A stretch of DNA of 64,000 bases, from the NCBI RefSeq assembly GCF_000194945.1, contig NZ_GL878511.1, positions 186,001 through 250,000 on the forward strand, given 5' to 3'. Source of the DNA: Streptococcus sanguinis SK1 = NCTC 7863 (lineage in GTDB: Bacteria > Bacillota > Bacilli > Lactobacillales > Streptococcaceae). Below the pieces are notes generated by a model. It saw only the letters and a list, made by a program, of their open reading frames with translations. It had not been told where the DNA came from and made no database searches. This document shows, one piece after another, positions 56,978 to 64,000 of the stretch; positions within the stretch are counted from its first letter, which is position 1; the number at the start of each line of letters is the position of its first letter. The translations under genes were made by a program, and so were the position numbers.

Positions 56978-57988
56978 TTACTCCATCGTTTCAAAAGCCA
57001 GACTTGGCTTAGCATTGAGGTCCAAACTGGCAAAATTCTTCTTATTCCACTCACTGACACTAGCATAAGCAATCATACCAGCATTGTCACCGCAGAGCCG
57101 CAGAGGCGGAATGATCACCTTAACATCCTGAATCTCAGCAGACAAGCGTTCTCTCAAGCCTTGATTAGCCGCAACACCGCCCGCCACGACTAGAGTCTTG
57201 ACTGGATATTTTTCCAAGGCTTTCTTAGTCTTGACCATGAGAATATCCATAACCGCTGCCTGAAAGCTAGCAGACAAGTCTTGATTAGACAAAACCTCTC
57301 CTTTTTGTTGGGAATTGTGGTGCAGATTGATAAAGGCTGACTTGAGACCGGAAAAAGAAAATTCCAGATTGTCTTCCTTGATCATTGCTCGCGGAAAATC
57401 ATAAATATCCTGTCCTTGATGAGCCAGCTGGTCAATCTCTCGACCTGCTGGATAGGTCAGCCCCATAACTCGACCGACCTTGTCATAGGCTTCACCGACC
57501 GCATCATCGCGAGTTTCCCCCACAATCTTATAGTCACCAGCCTGACTAACATAGACCAGCTCAGTATGGCCGCCACTGACCAAAAGAGCCAGCAAAGGAA
57601 ACTCTAAGGGCTCCACGCTCTGGGCTGCCATCAGATGTCCGGCCATATGATTGACTGGAATCAAGGGAATATCATGAGCCCAGGCAAAGGACTTGGCCGC
57701 CGCCAAGCCGACAAGAAGCGCTCCAACCAGACCAGGACCATAGGTAACGGCCACTGCTGTGACTTGCTCCTCGCTAATCCCTGCTTCTGCCAAGGCCTCC
57801 TCAATGCAAACCGTAATGACCTCCACATGGTGGCGACTGGCCACTTCCGGCACCACTCCGCCAAAGCGCTTGTGGCTCTCAATCTGGCTGGCAATGACAT
57901 TGCTCAAAAGCTCAGTCTCATTCTTCAGAACCGCCACACTGGTCTCGTCACAAGACGTCTCAAAAGCTAAAATATATCTATCTTTCAT
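56978..57988 (-). CDS. tsaD: tRNA t6A37 threonylcarbamoyltransferase subunit TsaD
   Basis: A 336-residue ASKHA-fold protein that, with TsaB and TsaE, transfers threonylcarbamoyl to A37 of ANN-decoding tRNAs. The metal ligands are His114 and His118 in NHMAGHLMA. Other motifs are [14 protein letters not shown] (phosphate 1), [14 protein letters not shown] and [14 protein letters not shown]. It overlaps rimI by 11 bases. TsaB is encoded two genes upstream. TsaC and TsaE are not in this window. Confidence 0.96.
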   Translation of the reverse strand: MKDRYILAFETSCDETSVAVLKNETELLSNVIASQIESHKRFGGVVPEVASRHHVEVITVCIEEALAEAGISEEQVTAVAVTYGPGLVGALLVGLAAAKSFAWAHDIPLIPVNHMAGHLMAAQSVEPLEFPLLALLVSGGHTELVYVSQAGDYKIVGETRDDAVGEAYDKVGRVMGLTYPAGREIDQLAHQGQDIYDFPRAMIKEDNLEFSFSGLKSAFINLHHNSQQKGEVLSNQDLSASFQAAVMDILMVKTKKALEKYPVKTLVVAGGVAANQGLRERLSAEIQDVKVIIPPLRLCGDNAGMIAYASVSEWNKKNFASLDLNAKPSLAFETME

Positions 57989-58430
57989 GGTCCTCTCTTT
58001 TCATGACAATCGCATCTTCTACCGGCGCATGGTAGTAGGCCTTCCGCCGCGCAATTTCTTCAAATTTTTCTTTTTTGTAAAATAGCAGAGCTGGCCTGTT
58101 CGACTCTCTCACTTCGAGGAATATTTCCTTGTCGGCAGGCAAAAAGTCAAACAAGGCTGTCGCGATTTTCTGTCCCTGATAGCTAGGCAATACAGCAATC
58201 TGCAGGACTTCCGCTTCAAAGTCTGTCTCCTGCCAGACTAAAAAGCCGACAAGCCGATTCTCATCTTCTGCCAGCGCACAACTGTTCACATCCGAATGCA
58301 GAACCTCTTCCAATTGACCCACAGTCCAAGGGCTGACCTCATAGACAGCAAATAAGAGCTGTTCCAGCTCTTCTGCGAGAGTTGCCGCGTCCATATCTGA
58401 GCTATCGCTCCATTTTCTCATCTTAATCAT
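57978..58430 (-). CDS. rimI: Ribosomal-protein-alanine-type N-acetyltransferase RimI
   Basis: A 150-residue GNAT protein. Motif A is [22 protein letters not shown] near residue 80, followed by [32 protein letters not shown], the RimI-typical end (FY...GF/KF...R..YY). RimI acetylates the N-terminus of ribosomal protein S18 in E. coli. The tsaB-rimI-tsaD order is common in Firmicutes. It overlaps tsaB by 4 bases (ATGA) and tsaD by 11. Confidence 0.92.
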   Translation of the reverse strand: MIKMRKWSDSSDMDAATLAEELEQLLFAVYEVSPWTVGQLEEVLHSDVNSCALAEDENRLVGFLVWQETDFEAEVLQIAVLPSYQGQKIATALFDFLPADKEIFLEVRESNRPALLFYKKEKFEEIARRKAYYHAPVEDAIVMKREDHER

Positions 58431-59113
58431 AGGCGCTGAATGTAAGAATCACTGGATTCCTGATGGGTCTTGAGCCAATTTTCCTCAGCCTCTACCCGTT
58501 TGAGGTAGTTAGGAATAAAATCATGAATGGACTGGGCTGGCAGGTCTAAACCGAGACGACCAATAGCTGCCGCATCTGGTAAGGTCGGCTGAATGGCAGC
58601 CTGAGGAAGAGCAGCTTCAATTTGCTCCGCAAAAGCTGTTGTTTCTCCGACAAAGGTGACTGGCTGGTTAGCAGCGCCAGCTATTTCCAAAACCTCTGCC
58701 AATGGCAGATGAGCCTCCGGCCGTACAGACTGACCAGACTGATAAAAGCCAGCATAGACATTATTGCGGCGGGCATCCATGACAGGAATGACCAAACCTT
58801 CCACCTGCTCTGGGACTAAAGCCAGCAAACTAGACACACCGACCAGCTCAATCTTGAGGGTATGAGCCAGAGTCTTGGCTGTCGCCACCGCCATTCGCAG
58901 ACCTGTGTAGCTGCCCGGACCCTGAGCAACTACGATACGATCCAAATCTGTTGGCTTCATATCCAGACTATTCATCAGAAAATCGATAGCTGGCATAAGG
59001 GTAATGCTATGGTTTTTCTTTATATTTAAAGTCATCTGCGCCAGCAAGGTCTCGTCCTCTAAAATCGCGAGCGTCAGCGCCTTACTTGACGTATCAAAAG
59101 CTGCAATCTTCAT
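58427..59113 (-). CDS. tsaB: tRNA t6A37 biosynthesis protein TsaB
   Basis: A 228-residue ASKHA-fold partner of TsaD, without catalytic metal ligands. Motifs: KIAAFDTSSKALTLAIL at the N-terminus, VVAQGPGSYTGLRMAVATAKTLAHTL near residue 62, and VIPVMDARRNNVYAGFY near 108. It stabilises TsaD and is needed for t6A synthesis. It starts 9 bases after the marR stop, which suggests shared transcription with the regulator or an internal promoter in marR. Confidence 0.95.
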   Translation of the reverse strand: MKIAAFDTSSKALTLAILEDETLLAQMTLNIKKNHSITLMPAIDFLMNSLDMKPTDLDRIVVAQGPGSYTGLRMAVATAKTLAHTLKIELVGVSSLLALVPEQVEGLVIPVMDARRNNVYAGFYQSGQSVRPEAHLPLAEVLEIAGAANQPVTFVGETTAFAEQIEAALPQAAIQPTLPDAAAIGRLGLDLPAQSIHDFIPNYLKRVEAEENWLKTHQESSDSYIQRL

Positions 59114-59122
59114 GCTTATCCT

Positions 59123-59587
59123 CTATTTTTCCTCTTGCCGCCAAAGTGAGCGGCGTTTTAATTTGTCTTCGTAGAAACTATCTACCAAAAATTCCTCTAA
59201 AATCTGGCTAAAAGCCTCCAAATTAGGCACTTGCTGCGCCAAGTGTTTTCCAAAAATCGCTTCTTGCTCAGCAATCTTGGGCAGCAAATCCGCTCCAGCA
59301 GCAGTCAAGCTCAAGCGAGAACTGCGCTTGTCCTTGCTAGAAATTTCCTTCTTGACCAAGCCTTTTTTAATCAAAGCCTGCACCAAGCGACTAGGGCTTT
59401 TTTCCTCACAAATCAGGGATTCCCCCAAGCCCTTGAGAGACAGCGGAGCATGTTCGCCCAAAACGAGCAAGACCTCGCTTTGATTGGGCGTAATTCCCAA
59501 AGGCTCTAGCAACTTCCCATATTCTCTCGTCGCTAAGCTCTCTGCACTTCTAAACAAATAGCCAAATCGAATTCCTTCTGCTACCAC
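59123..59587 (-). CDS. MarR family transcriptional regulator
   Basis: A 154-residue regulator with the winged helix at about residues 35-105: LEPLGITPNQSEVLLVLGEHAPLSLKGLGESLICEEKSPSRLVQALIKKGLVKKEISSKDKRSSRLSLTAAG, including the conserved DxRxxxLxLT wing. The GTG at 59585-59587, preceded by GGAGAG, is the start. It is divergent from an epimerase gene, and a perfect 24-bp palindrome lies over that gene's transcription start, with a near copy before the second epimerase. A 5' remnant of a second marR lies before the second epimerase. Confidence 0.92.
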   Translation of the reverse strand: MVAEGIRFGYLFRSAESLATREYGKLLEPLGITPNQSEVLLVLGEHAPLSLKGLGESLICEEKSPSRLVQALIKKGLVKKEISSKDKRSSRLSLTAAGADLLPKIAEQEAIFGKHLAQQVPNLEAFSQILEEFLVDSFYEDKLKRRSLWRQEEK

Positions 59588-59644
59588 GCTGCTCTCCTTT
59601 CAAAAATCACTTCTATACTATTTTACACTAGATTAGGTAAATTG

Positions 59645-59673
59645 TTGACAATTTTAGTTAAAAAATATAAAAT
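59645..59673 (+). promoter_or_regulatory. Promoter of epimerase gene 1
   Basis: TTGACA (59645-59650), 17-bp spacer, TAAAAT (59668-59673). Confidence 0.8.
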
Positions 59674-59676
59674 CTT

Positions 59677-59700
59677 AAATAGATGATATATCATCTATTT
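59677..59700. promoter_or_regulatory. MarR operator 1 (perfect 24-bp palindrome)
   Basis: The palindrome centre is TAGATGATATATCATCTA, extended by AAA/TTT. It starts 4 bp after the -10 box and so covers the transcription start. Confidence 0.85.
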
Positions 59701-59719
59701 GCAAAAGGAGGAAAAACGG

Positions 59720-60772
59720 ATGACCCCAAACCCTACAAATCAAAAACCAGCTAGAACAATGACCCACGCTTTTGTGACTGGTGCGACCGGTCTTTTAGGA
59801 AATAATCTCGTGCGTGCTCTGCTAAAAGAAAACATTCAAGTGACCGCTCTCGTTCGCTCCGAGGAAAAAGCGCGCAAACAATTTGCCGACCTGCCTATCC
59901 AGATTGTCAAGGGGGATATTTTAGAGCCCGAAAGCTATCGTGACTATCTAGCAGGCTGTGACAGCCTCTTTCATACCGCTGCTTTTTTCCGCGATAATTA
60001 TAAAGGCGGCAAGCACTGGCAGGAGCTCTACGACACTAATATTATAGGCACAAATAACCTCCTAGAAGCTGCTTACGAGGCTGGTATCCGCCAATTTGTC
60101 CATACTTCCTCCTGTGTCGTACTGGAAGGTGAGGCCAATCAGCTAATCGATGAAAGCATGTCTCGCTCAAAAGATACTCCTTTTGATTACTATCGCAGCA
60201 AGATTTTGAGTGAAGAGGCCGTTCGTGATTTCTTGGACAAGCATTCAGATGTTTTCGGTTGCTTTATCTTGCCGAGTGTAATGTTGGGTCCTAGAGACCT
60301 TGGTCCGACCTCCAGTGGGCAGCTGATTATCAATTTTGTAGAGCAAAAACTTCCAGGTATCTTAAAGGCTAGCTATAATATGGTGGATGCTAGAGATGTA
60401 GCAGATATTCATCTCCGCGCCATGAAATACGGACGCTCAAAGGAGCGCTATCTGGCAGTTGGACGGCAAGTGACCATGACAGAATTGTACCAAATACTGG
60501 AAAAAATCACTGGCGTTCCCGCCCCCAAGCGCAAGATCTCCCCTCTTTTCGTCAAAATCTATGCCCAAGCAAGTGAGCTCTACCACCGGCTCACCAAAAA
60601 ACCAATTTTGGTTACCAATGAGCTCGCTCATCTCATGGCCGAAGAATATCTCAAAAGTAATTTTAGCTTTGCCAAAACCGAGAGCGAGCTAGGCGGACAG
60701 CATCGCCCTCTCGAAGAAAGCTTAGCTGACGTGGTAGATTGGTACCGCAAGCACGGCTATTTCGCCAAATAA
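59720..60772 (+). CDS. NAD-dependent epimerase/reductase (extended SDR), copy 1
   Basis: A 350-residue extended short-chain dehydrogenase. The cofactor loop [16 protein letters not shown] lies near residue 25, the Ser of the active site in FVHTSSCVV near 140, and YxxxK as [11 protein letters not shown] near 170. It is of the dihydroflavonol reductase-like type, which acts on sugar nucleotides, aldehydes or ketones. The start at 59720 follows AGGAGG by 8 bases. The second copy downstream is about two-thirds identical. Control by the divergent MarR is indicated by a palindrome at its promoter, hinting at a role in the response to phenolic or other aromatic compounds, which is inference only. 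Confidence 0.88.
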   Translation: MTPNPTNQKPARTMTHAFVTGATGLLGNNLVRALLKENIQVTALVRSEEKARKQFADLPIQIVKGDILEPESYRDYLAGCDSLFHTAAFFRDNYKGGKHWQELYDTNIIGTNNLLEAAYEAGIRQFVHTSSCVVLEGEANQLIDESMSRSKDTPFDYYRSKILSEEAVRDFLDKHSDVFGCFILPSVMLGPRDLGPTSSGQLIINFVEQKLPGILKASYNMVDARDVADIHLRAMKYGRSKERYLAVGRQVTMTELYQILEKITGVPAPKRKISPLFVKIYAQASELYHRLTKKPILVTNELAHLMAEEYLKSNFSFAKTESELGGQHRPLEESLADVVDWYRKHGYFAK

Positions 60773-60805
60773 GCAGCCCTCAAAATCAAGTGACCAAATG
60801 TTCAT

Positions 60806-60862
60806 CGCTAGATTTTCCGCACTTCTGAATAAATATCTAAAACGGTCTCCTAAAGATGACAT
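60806..60862 (-). pseudogene. 5' remnant of a second marR
   Basis: On the minus strand from an ATG at 60860-60862 the frame reads MSSLGDRFRYLFRSAENLA, which matches the MarR N-terminus RFGYLFRSAESLA at 59540-59575. After that point the homology stops and the sequence runs into the downstream end of epimerase 1. So the duplicated segment contained the start of marR, its intergenic region and the epimerase gene. Confidence 0.85.
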
Positions 60863-60921
60863 TCTATTCCCGTCCTTTGCAAATTTCTTCTGTATCTATT
60901 TTACACTAATTCCCTTAATTG

Positions 60922-60950
60922 TTGACAATTAATCTTGCAAAATATAAAAT
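60922..60950 (+). promoter_or_regulatory. Promoter of epimerase gene 2
   Basis: TTGACA (60922-60927), 17-bp spacer, TAAAAT (60945-60950); the same layout as at 59645. Confidence 0.8.
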
Positions 60951-60957
60951 AAGAGAA

Positions 60958-60975
60958 TAGATGACATGTCATCTA
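60958..60975. promoter_or_regulatory. MarR operator 2 (18-bp palindrome)
   Basis: TAGATGACATGTCATCTA is a perfect palindrome differing from operator 1 only at the two symmetric central positions. It starts 8 bp after the -10 box. Confidence 0.85.
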
Positions 60976-60998
60976 AATATAATTTAAGGAGAAGAGCC

Positions 60999-62036
60999 AT
61001 GCCCCCAAAACACCAAAGCCGAAGTATTCACCACGCCTTCGTTACTGGCGCAACAGGTTTACTAGGAAATAATCTAGTGCGATCCCTTCTAAAAAAAGGA
61101 ATTCAGGTGACTGCTTTAGTACGCTCTCGACAGAAAGCCTTAGAGCAGTTTGGCAATCTGCCGATCCATTTCATTGAAGGAGATATTTGCCAGCCAGACA
61201 GCTATCAAAATCATATGCAAGATTGTGATAGTCTTTTTCACACAGCTGCTTTCTTTCGAGATAGTTTGAAAGGCGGTCAGCACTGGCAAGAACTGTATAA
61301 TACCAATGTGAAGGGTAGTTTGGAACTTTTTGAAGCCGCTTATAAAGCTGGCATTCGTCAGGCGGTCCATACCTCATCGATTGCAGTTCTCTATGGTGAG
61401 CAAAATCAACTGATTGATGAAAGCATGTTACGCAGCAGGAATACAAGCAATGACTACTACCGCAGTAAGATATTAAGCGAAGAGGTTCTCTTAGATTTTT
61501 CAAAAAAACATCCTGATTTTTTTGTTAGTTTTGTCCTGCCTGGATTTATGTTTGGCCCAGGCGATATCGGTCCTACCTCTGCGGGACAGTTGATTTTCGA
61601 CTTCGTTCATAAAAAACTGCCTGGAATCATTCCCGGCAGCTACAGCGTCGTAGATGCCCGAGACGTCGCAGACTGCGAAATCCTAGCTATGCAGTATGGC
61701 CGACAAGGAGAACGATATTTAGCAGCTGGTAGGCATATGACGATGGAAGAATTATTGAAGAACCTAGAAGCGGTCAGCGGAGTTGCCGCTCCAACTAGAC
61801 GGATTCCTCTTTTTCTTCTAAAGATAATTGCTCAATACAATGAACTATATCATCGTCTAACAAAACGTCCTATTCTGTTGAGTAAGGCTGCTGTGACCTC
61901 TACTGAAGAGGAATATCTCCGAACACATTTCAATTCTGCAAAATCTCAAAATGAGTTGGGAGCCCATTTCCGTCCCTTTGAAGAAACTCTCAAAAATGTC
62001 ATAGCTTGGTACAAAGAGCACGGCTACCTATCATAA
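60999..62036 (+). CDS. NAD-dependent epimerase/reductase (extended SDR), copy 2
   Basis: A 345-residue paralogue of the gene before it. All key residues are kept: [28 protein letters not shown], and [11 protein letters not shown] (YxxxK). It starts at 60999 after AAGGAG; the upstream in-frame codons include the operator and are not used. The two proteins differ mostly in the C-terminal substrate domain, for example in [17 protein letters not shown] against SVMLGPRDLGPTSSGQL, so the substrates may differ. Its own promoter and operator copy suggest coregulation by the same MarR. Confidence 0.88.
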   Translation: MPPKHQSRSIHHAFVTGATGLLGNNLVRSLLKKGIQVTALVRSRQKALEQFGNLPIHFIEGDICQPDSYQNHMQDCDSLFHTAAFFRDSLKGGQHWQELYNTNVKGSLELFEAAYKAGIRQAVHTSSIAVLYGEQNQLIDESMLRSRNTSNDYYRSKILSEEVLLDFSKKHPDFFVSFVLPGFMFGPGDIGPTSAGQLIFDFVHKKLPGIIPGSYSVVDARDVADCEILAMQYGRQGERYLAAGRHMTMEELLKNLEAVSGVAAPTRRIPLFLLKIIAQYNELYHRLTKRPILLSKAAVTSTEEEYLRTHFNSAKSQNELGAHFRPFEETLKNVIAWYKEHGYLS

Positions 62037-62125
62037 GATTAAAAGTATCCAGAACAGGCATTTCAGGAATATGGAATCCGAATGCTTTCAGACTAAATCA
62101 CTCTTACATTTTCTTATCTCCACCT

Positions 62126-62154
62126 TTTACTATTCCCTTATTTTATGTTATAAT
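62126..62154 (+). promoter_or_regulatory. rpoY-rnjA promoter
   Basis: TTTACT (62126-62131), 17-bp spacer, TATAAT (62149-62154), about 115 bp before rpoY. In the leader, AAAACAGCT pairs with AGCTGTTGTTTT (62209-62233), a hairpin with a T-rich 3' arm that could attenuate transcription. Confidence 0.7.
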
Positions 62155-62268
62155 CATTATAATTGTAACGAATCAGGATTAATCTACTACTCAGAATTGA
62201 ATAAAAGAAAACAGCTAATCAGCTGTTGTTTTCTGCAGGTTAATCATGAAAATATGAAAGGAAATGTA

Positions 62269-62499
62269 ATGATTTACAAAGTTTTTTATCAAGAAACAAA
62301 AGAGCGCAGTCCGCGCCGTGAAAAGACACGTGCCCTTTATTTAGATGTCGAAGCAGCTAATGAATTGGAAGGCCGCATTCAGGCTCGTAAGTTAGTCGAA
62401 GAAAATACCCCTTACAATATTGAATTTATCGAGCTCTTGTCTGACAAACACCTCGAATACGAAAAAGAGTCAGGCACTTTTGAATTGACGGAGTTCTAA
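62269..62499 (+). CDS. rpoY: RNA polymerase epsilon subunit
   Basis: A 76-residue protein: [29 protein letters not shown], then [28 protein letters not shown]. This is the DUF1447/RpoY (YkzG) family, a small RNA polymerase subunit of Firmicutes. AAAGGAAAT precedes the ATG at 62269-62271; the longer frame upstream is leader. rnjA starts 3 bases after its stop, the usual arrangement in Firmicutes. Confidence 0.94.
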   Translation: MIYKVFYQETKERSPRREKTRALYLDVEAANELEGRIQARKLVEENTPYNIEFIELLSDKHLEYEKESGTFELTEF

Positions 62500-62502
62500 C
62501 CC

Positions 62503-64000
62503 ATGGCATATACCTTAAAACCCAAAGAAGTTGGCGTTTTTGCGATTGGTGGGTTAGGCGAAATCGGTAAAAACACCTACGGGATTGAATACCAAAATGA
62601 AATTATCATCGTAGACGCCGGCATCAAGTTCCCAGAAGACGACCTGCTAGGAATTGACTATGTCATTCCTGACTACTCATATATCGTAGAAAATATTGAC
62701 CGCGTAAAAGCTGTCCTCATCACCCACGGGCACGAGGACCATATCGGCGGTATTCCTTTCCTGCTCAAGCAAGCCAATGTTCCTATCTATGCTGGTCCTT
62801 TGGCCTTGGCCCTCATTCGCGGCAAGCTAGAAGAGCATGGACTTTTGCGCGATGCCAAGCTCTATGAAATCAATCAAAACACAGAACTGCAGTTCAAGCA
62901 TCTGAAAGCTACTTTCTTCCGGACAACCCACTCTATTCCTGAGCCCTTGGGAATTGTCATCCATACGCCGCAAGGTAAGATTGTCTGTACAGGTGACTTC
63001 AAGTTTGACTTTACACCAGTTGGTGAGCCGGCAGACCTGCACCGCATGGCTGCTCTTGGCGAGGAAGGCGTTCTCTGCCTCCTATCTGACTCGACCAATG
63101 CTGAAGTTCCAACCTTTACCAATTCCGAAAAAGTGGTCGGACAGTCTATCATGAAGATTATCGAAGGCATTCATGGACGGATTATTTTCGCCTCTTTTGC
63201 TTCCAATATCTTCCGGCTCCAGCAGGCAGCCGATGCTGCCGTTAAGACCGGTCGTAAGATTGCGGTCTTTGGCCGATCCATGGAAAAGGCTATTGTTAAC
63301 GGTATTGAGCTGGGCTATATCAAGGTTCCTAAAGATACCTTCATCGAGCCAAATGAACTCAAGGACTATCCAGCTGGCGAAGTGCTGATTATGTGTACTG
63401 GAAGTCAGGGTGAGCCGATGGCAGCACTATCTCGGATTGCCAATGGTACCCACCGTCAGGTTCAGCTGCAACCTGGAGATACAGTCATCTTCTCATCCAG
63501 TCCTATCCCTGGTAATACGACCAGCGTTAACAAGCTGATTAACATCATTTCCGAGGCTGGTGTAGAAGTGATTCACGGTAAGATTAACAACATCCACACC
63601 TCTGGACACGGTGGCCAACAAGAGCAGAAGCTCATGCTTCGCTTGATCAAGCCTAAATATTTCATGCCAGTCCATGGTGAATACCGTATGCAGAAAGTCC
63701 ATGCAGGCCTAGCCGTTGATACTGGAGTACCAAAAGACAATATCTTCATCATGAGCAATGGTGATGTGCTGGCTCTGACAGCTGACTCAGCTCGTATTGC
63801 CGGCAGCTTCAATGCTCAGGATATTTATGTTGATGGGAACCGCATTGGTGAAATCGGAGCTGCAGTCCTGCGCGACCGTAAAGACCTGTCAGAGGACGGT
63901 GTTGTTCTGGCTGTCGCAACGGTTGATTTTGAGTCCAAGATGATTTTAGCCGGTCCAGATATTCTCAGCCGTGGCTTTATCTACATGCGCGAATCAGGTG
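62503..64000 (+). CDS. rnjA: Ribonuclease J1 (partial, cut by window end)
   Basis: The first 499 codons of a metallo-beta-lactamase/beta-CASP RNase, about nine tenths of the usual 560. The metal site HGHEDH is at residues 75-80. Further motifs are CTGDFKFD (motif 3), SDSTNAEVP (beta-CASP motif A), [11 protein letters not shown], and [19 protein letters not shown] with [10 protein letters not shown]. It is an essential endo- and 5'-3' exoribonuclease in mRNA decay and rRNA maturation. It is translated right after rpoY. Confidence 0.96.
   Translation, partial: MAYTLKPKEVGVFAIGGLGEIGKNTYGIEYQNEIIIVDAGIKFPEDDLLGIDYVIPDYSYIVENIDRVKAVLITHGHEDHIGGIPFLLKQANVPIYAGPLALALIRGKLEEHGLLRDAKLYEINQNTELQFKHLKATFFRTTHSIPEPLGIVIHTPQGKIVCTGDFKFDFTPVGEPADLHRMAALGEEGVLCLLSDSTNAEVPTFTNSEKVVGQSIMKIIEGIHGRIIFASFASNIFRLQQAADAAVKTGRKIAVFGRSMEKAIVNGIELGYIKVPKDTFIEPNELKDYPAGEVLIMCTGSQGEPMAALSRIANGTHRQVQLQPGDTVIFSSSPIPGNTTSVNKLINIISEAGVEVIHGKINNIHTSGHGGQQEQKLMLRLIKPKYFMPVHGEYRMQKVHAGLAVDTGVPKDNIFIMSNGDVLALTADSARIAGSFNAQDIYVDGNRIGEIGAAVLRDRKDLSEDGVVLAVATVDFESKMILAGPDILSRGFIYMRESG

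Noticed and set aside
62071-62268. Longer version of the rpoY ORF
   Set aside because: The upstream part contains the promoter and leader hairpin; the RpoY family starts at MIYKVFY.

Overview
The window is chromosomal DNA of a Streptococcus of the mitis/sanguinis type. The genus is clear from the gene set: split mevalonate loci, MsrAB fusion, PepX, CppA, RocS, class 1A PyrD, pyruvate formate-lyase and the rpoY-rnjA pair. The species (S. sanguinis or a near relative such as S. gordonii or S. cristatus) is only a guess from general resemblance. Coding density is high, most genes sit in short operons, and I see no prophage, IS element, CRISPR array, rRNA or tRNA.

Layout. 1-5.2 kb, minus strand: the 5' part of an amidohydrolase, the methionine ABC importer metQ-metN-metP (metN carries an in-frame stop), msrAB and a DUF1310 protein. 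5.3-8.7 kb: pyrDA, then gdhA behind CodY-like boxes and a structured leader, a GNAT gene, and a duplicated, diverged gdhA 3' end. 8.7-12 kb: a TetR/MDR-reductase operon with a clear promoter and operator, an EXLDI protein and a DUF2268 predicted protease. 12-17.2 kb: DUF4352 protein, MscS channel, SstT, an AGCS symporter under a glycine riboswitch, and thioredoxin. 17.2-28 kb: PepD, GNAT, mutS2-cvpA-zapA, then divergent rnhC-lepB-recD2, an unidentified membrane protein and two gene remnants. 28-32.2 kb: TetR, two CPBP proteins, a small membrane protein and dinB. 32.6-36.3 kb: pflB and a split ThrE-type exporter. 36.5-42.8 kb: the mevalonate pathway, mvaS-mvaA converging on mvaK1-mvaD-mvaK2-fni. 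42.9-49.7 kb: beta-lactamase-like hydrolase, CppA, a DUF308 protein with a possible thiol-hydrolase domain, aquaglyceroporin, PepX and a lipoprotein. 49.8-55.8 kb: YbaB/EbfC, membrane GDPD, RocS, a flavoprotein, a TipAS-type MerR regulator and a methyltransferase. 55.9-59.6 kb: marR-tsaB-rimI-tsaD-azlC-azlD. 59.7-62 kb: two tandem NAD-dependent epimerase/reductase genes. 62.2-64 kb: rpoY-rnjA (cut by the window edge).

The most interesting signal is a recurring scar. Downstream of gdhA and again downstream of recD2, a single accessory gene is followed by a second, diverged copy of the 3' end of the preceding housekeeping gene. At recD2 the scar also contains the C-terminal end of a second tetR facing the other way. 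A third duplication, of the marR 5' end plus promoter, operator and epimerase gene, explains the tandem epimerases; its second marR copy has decayed to about 20 recognisable codons. These look like records of insertion-duplication during transformation in a naturally competent species.

The second theme is regulation readable from sequence: near-identical palindromes at both epimerase promoters (MarR), a palindrome at the TetR/MDR promoter, related inverted repeats at two promoters near a TetR/CPBP cluster, a MerR-type 19-bp spacer promoter, CodY-like boxes at gdhA, a cre site at pflB, and a glycine riboswitch followed by an intrinsic terminator.
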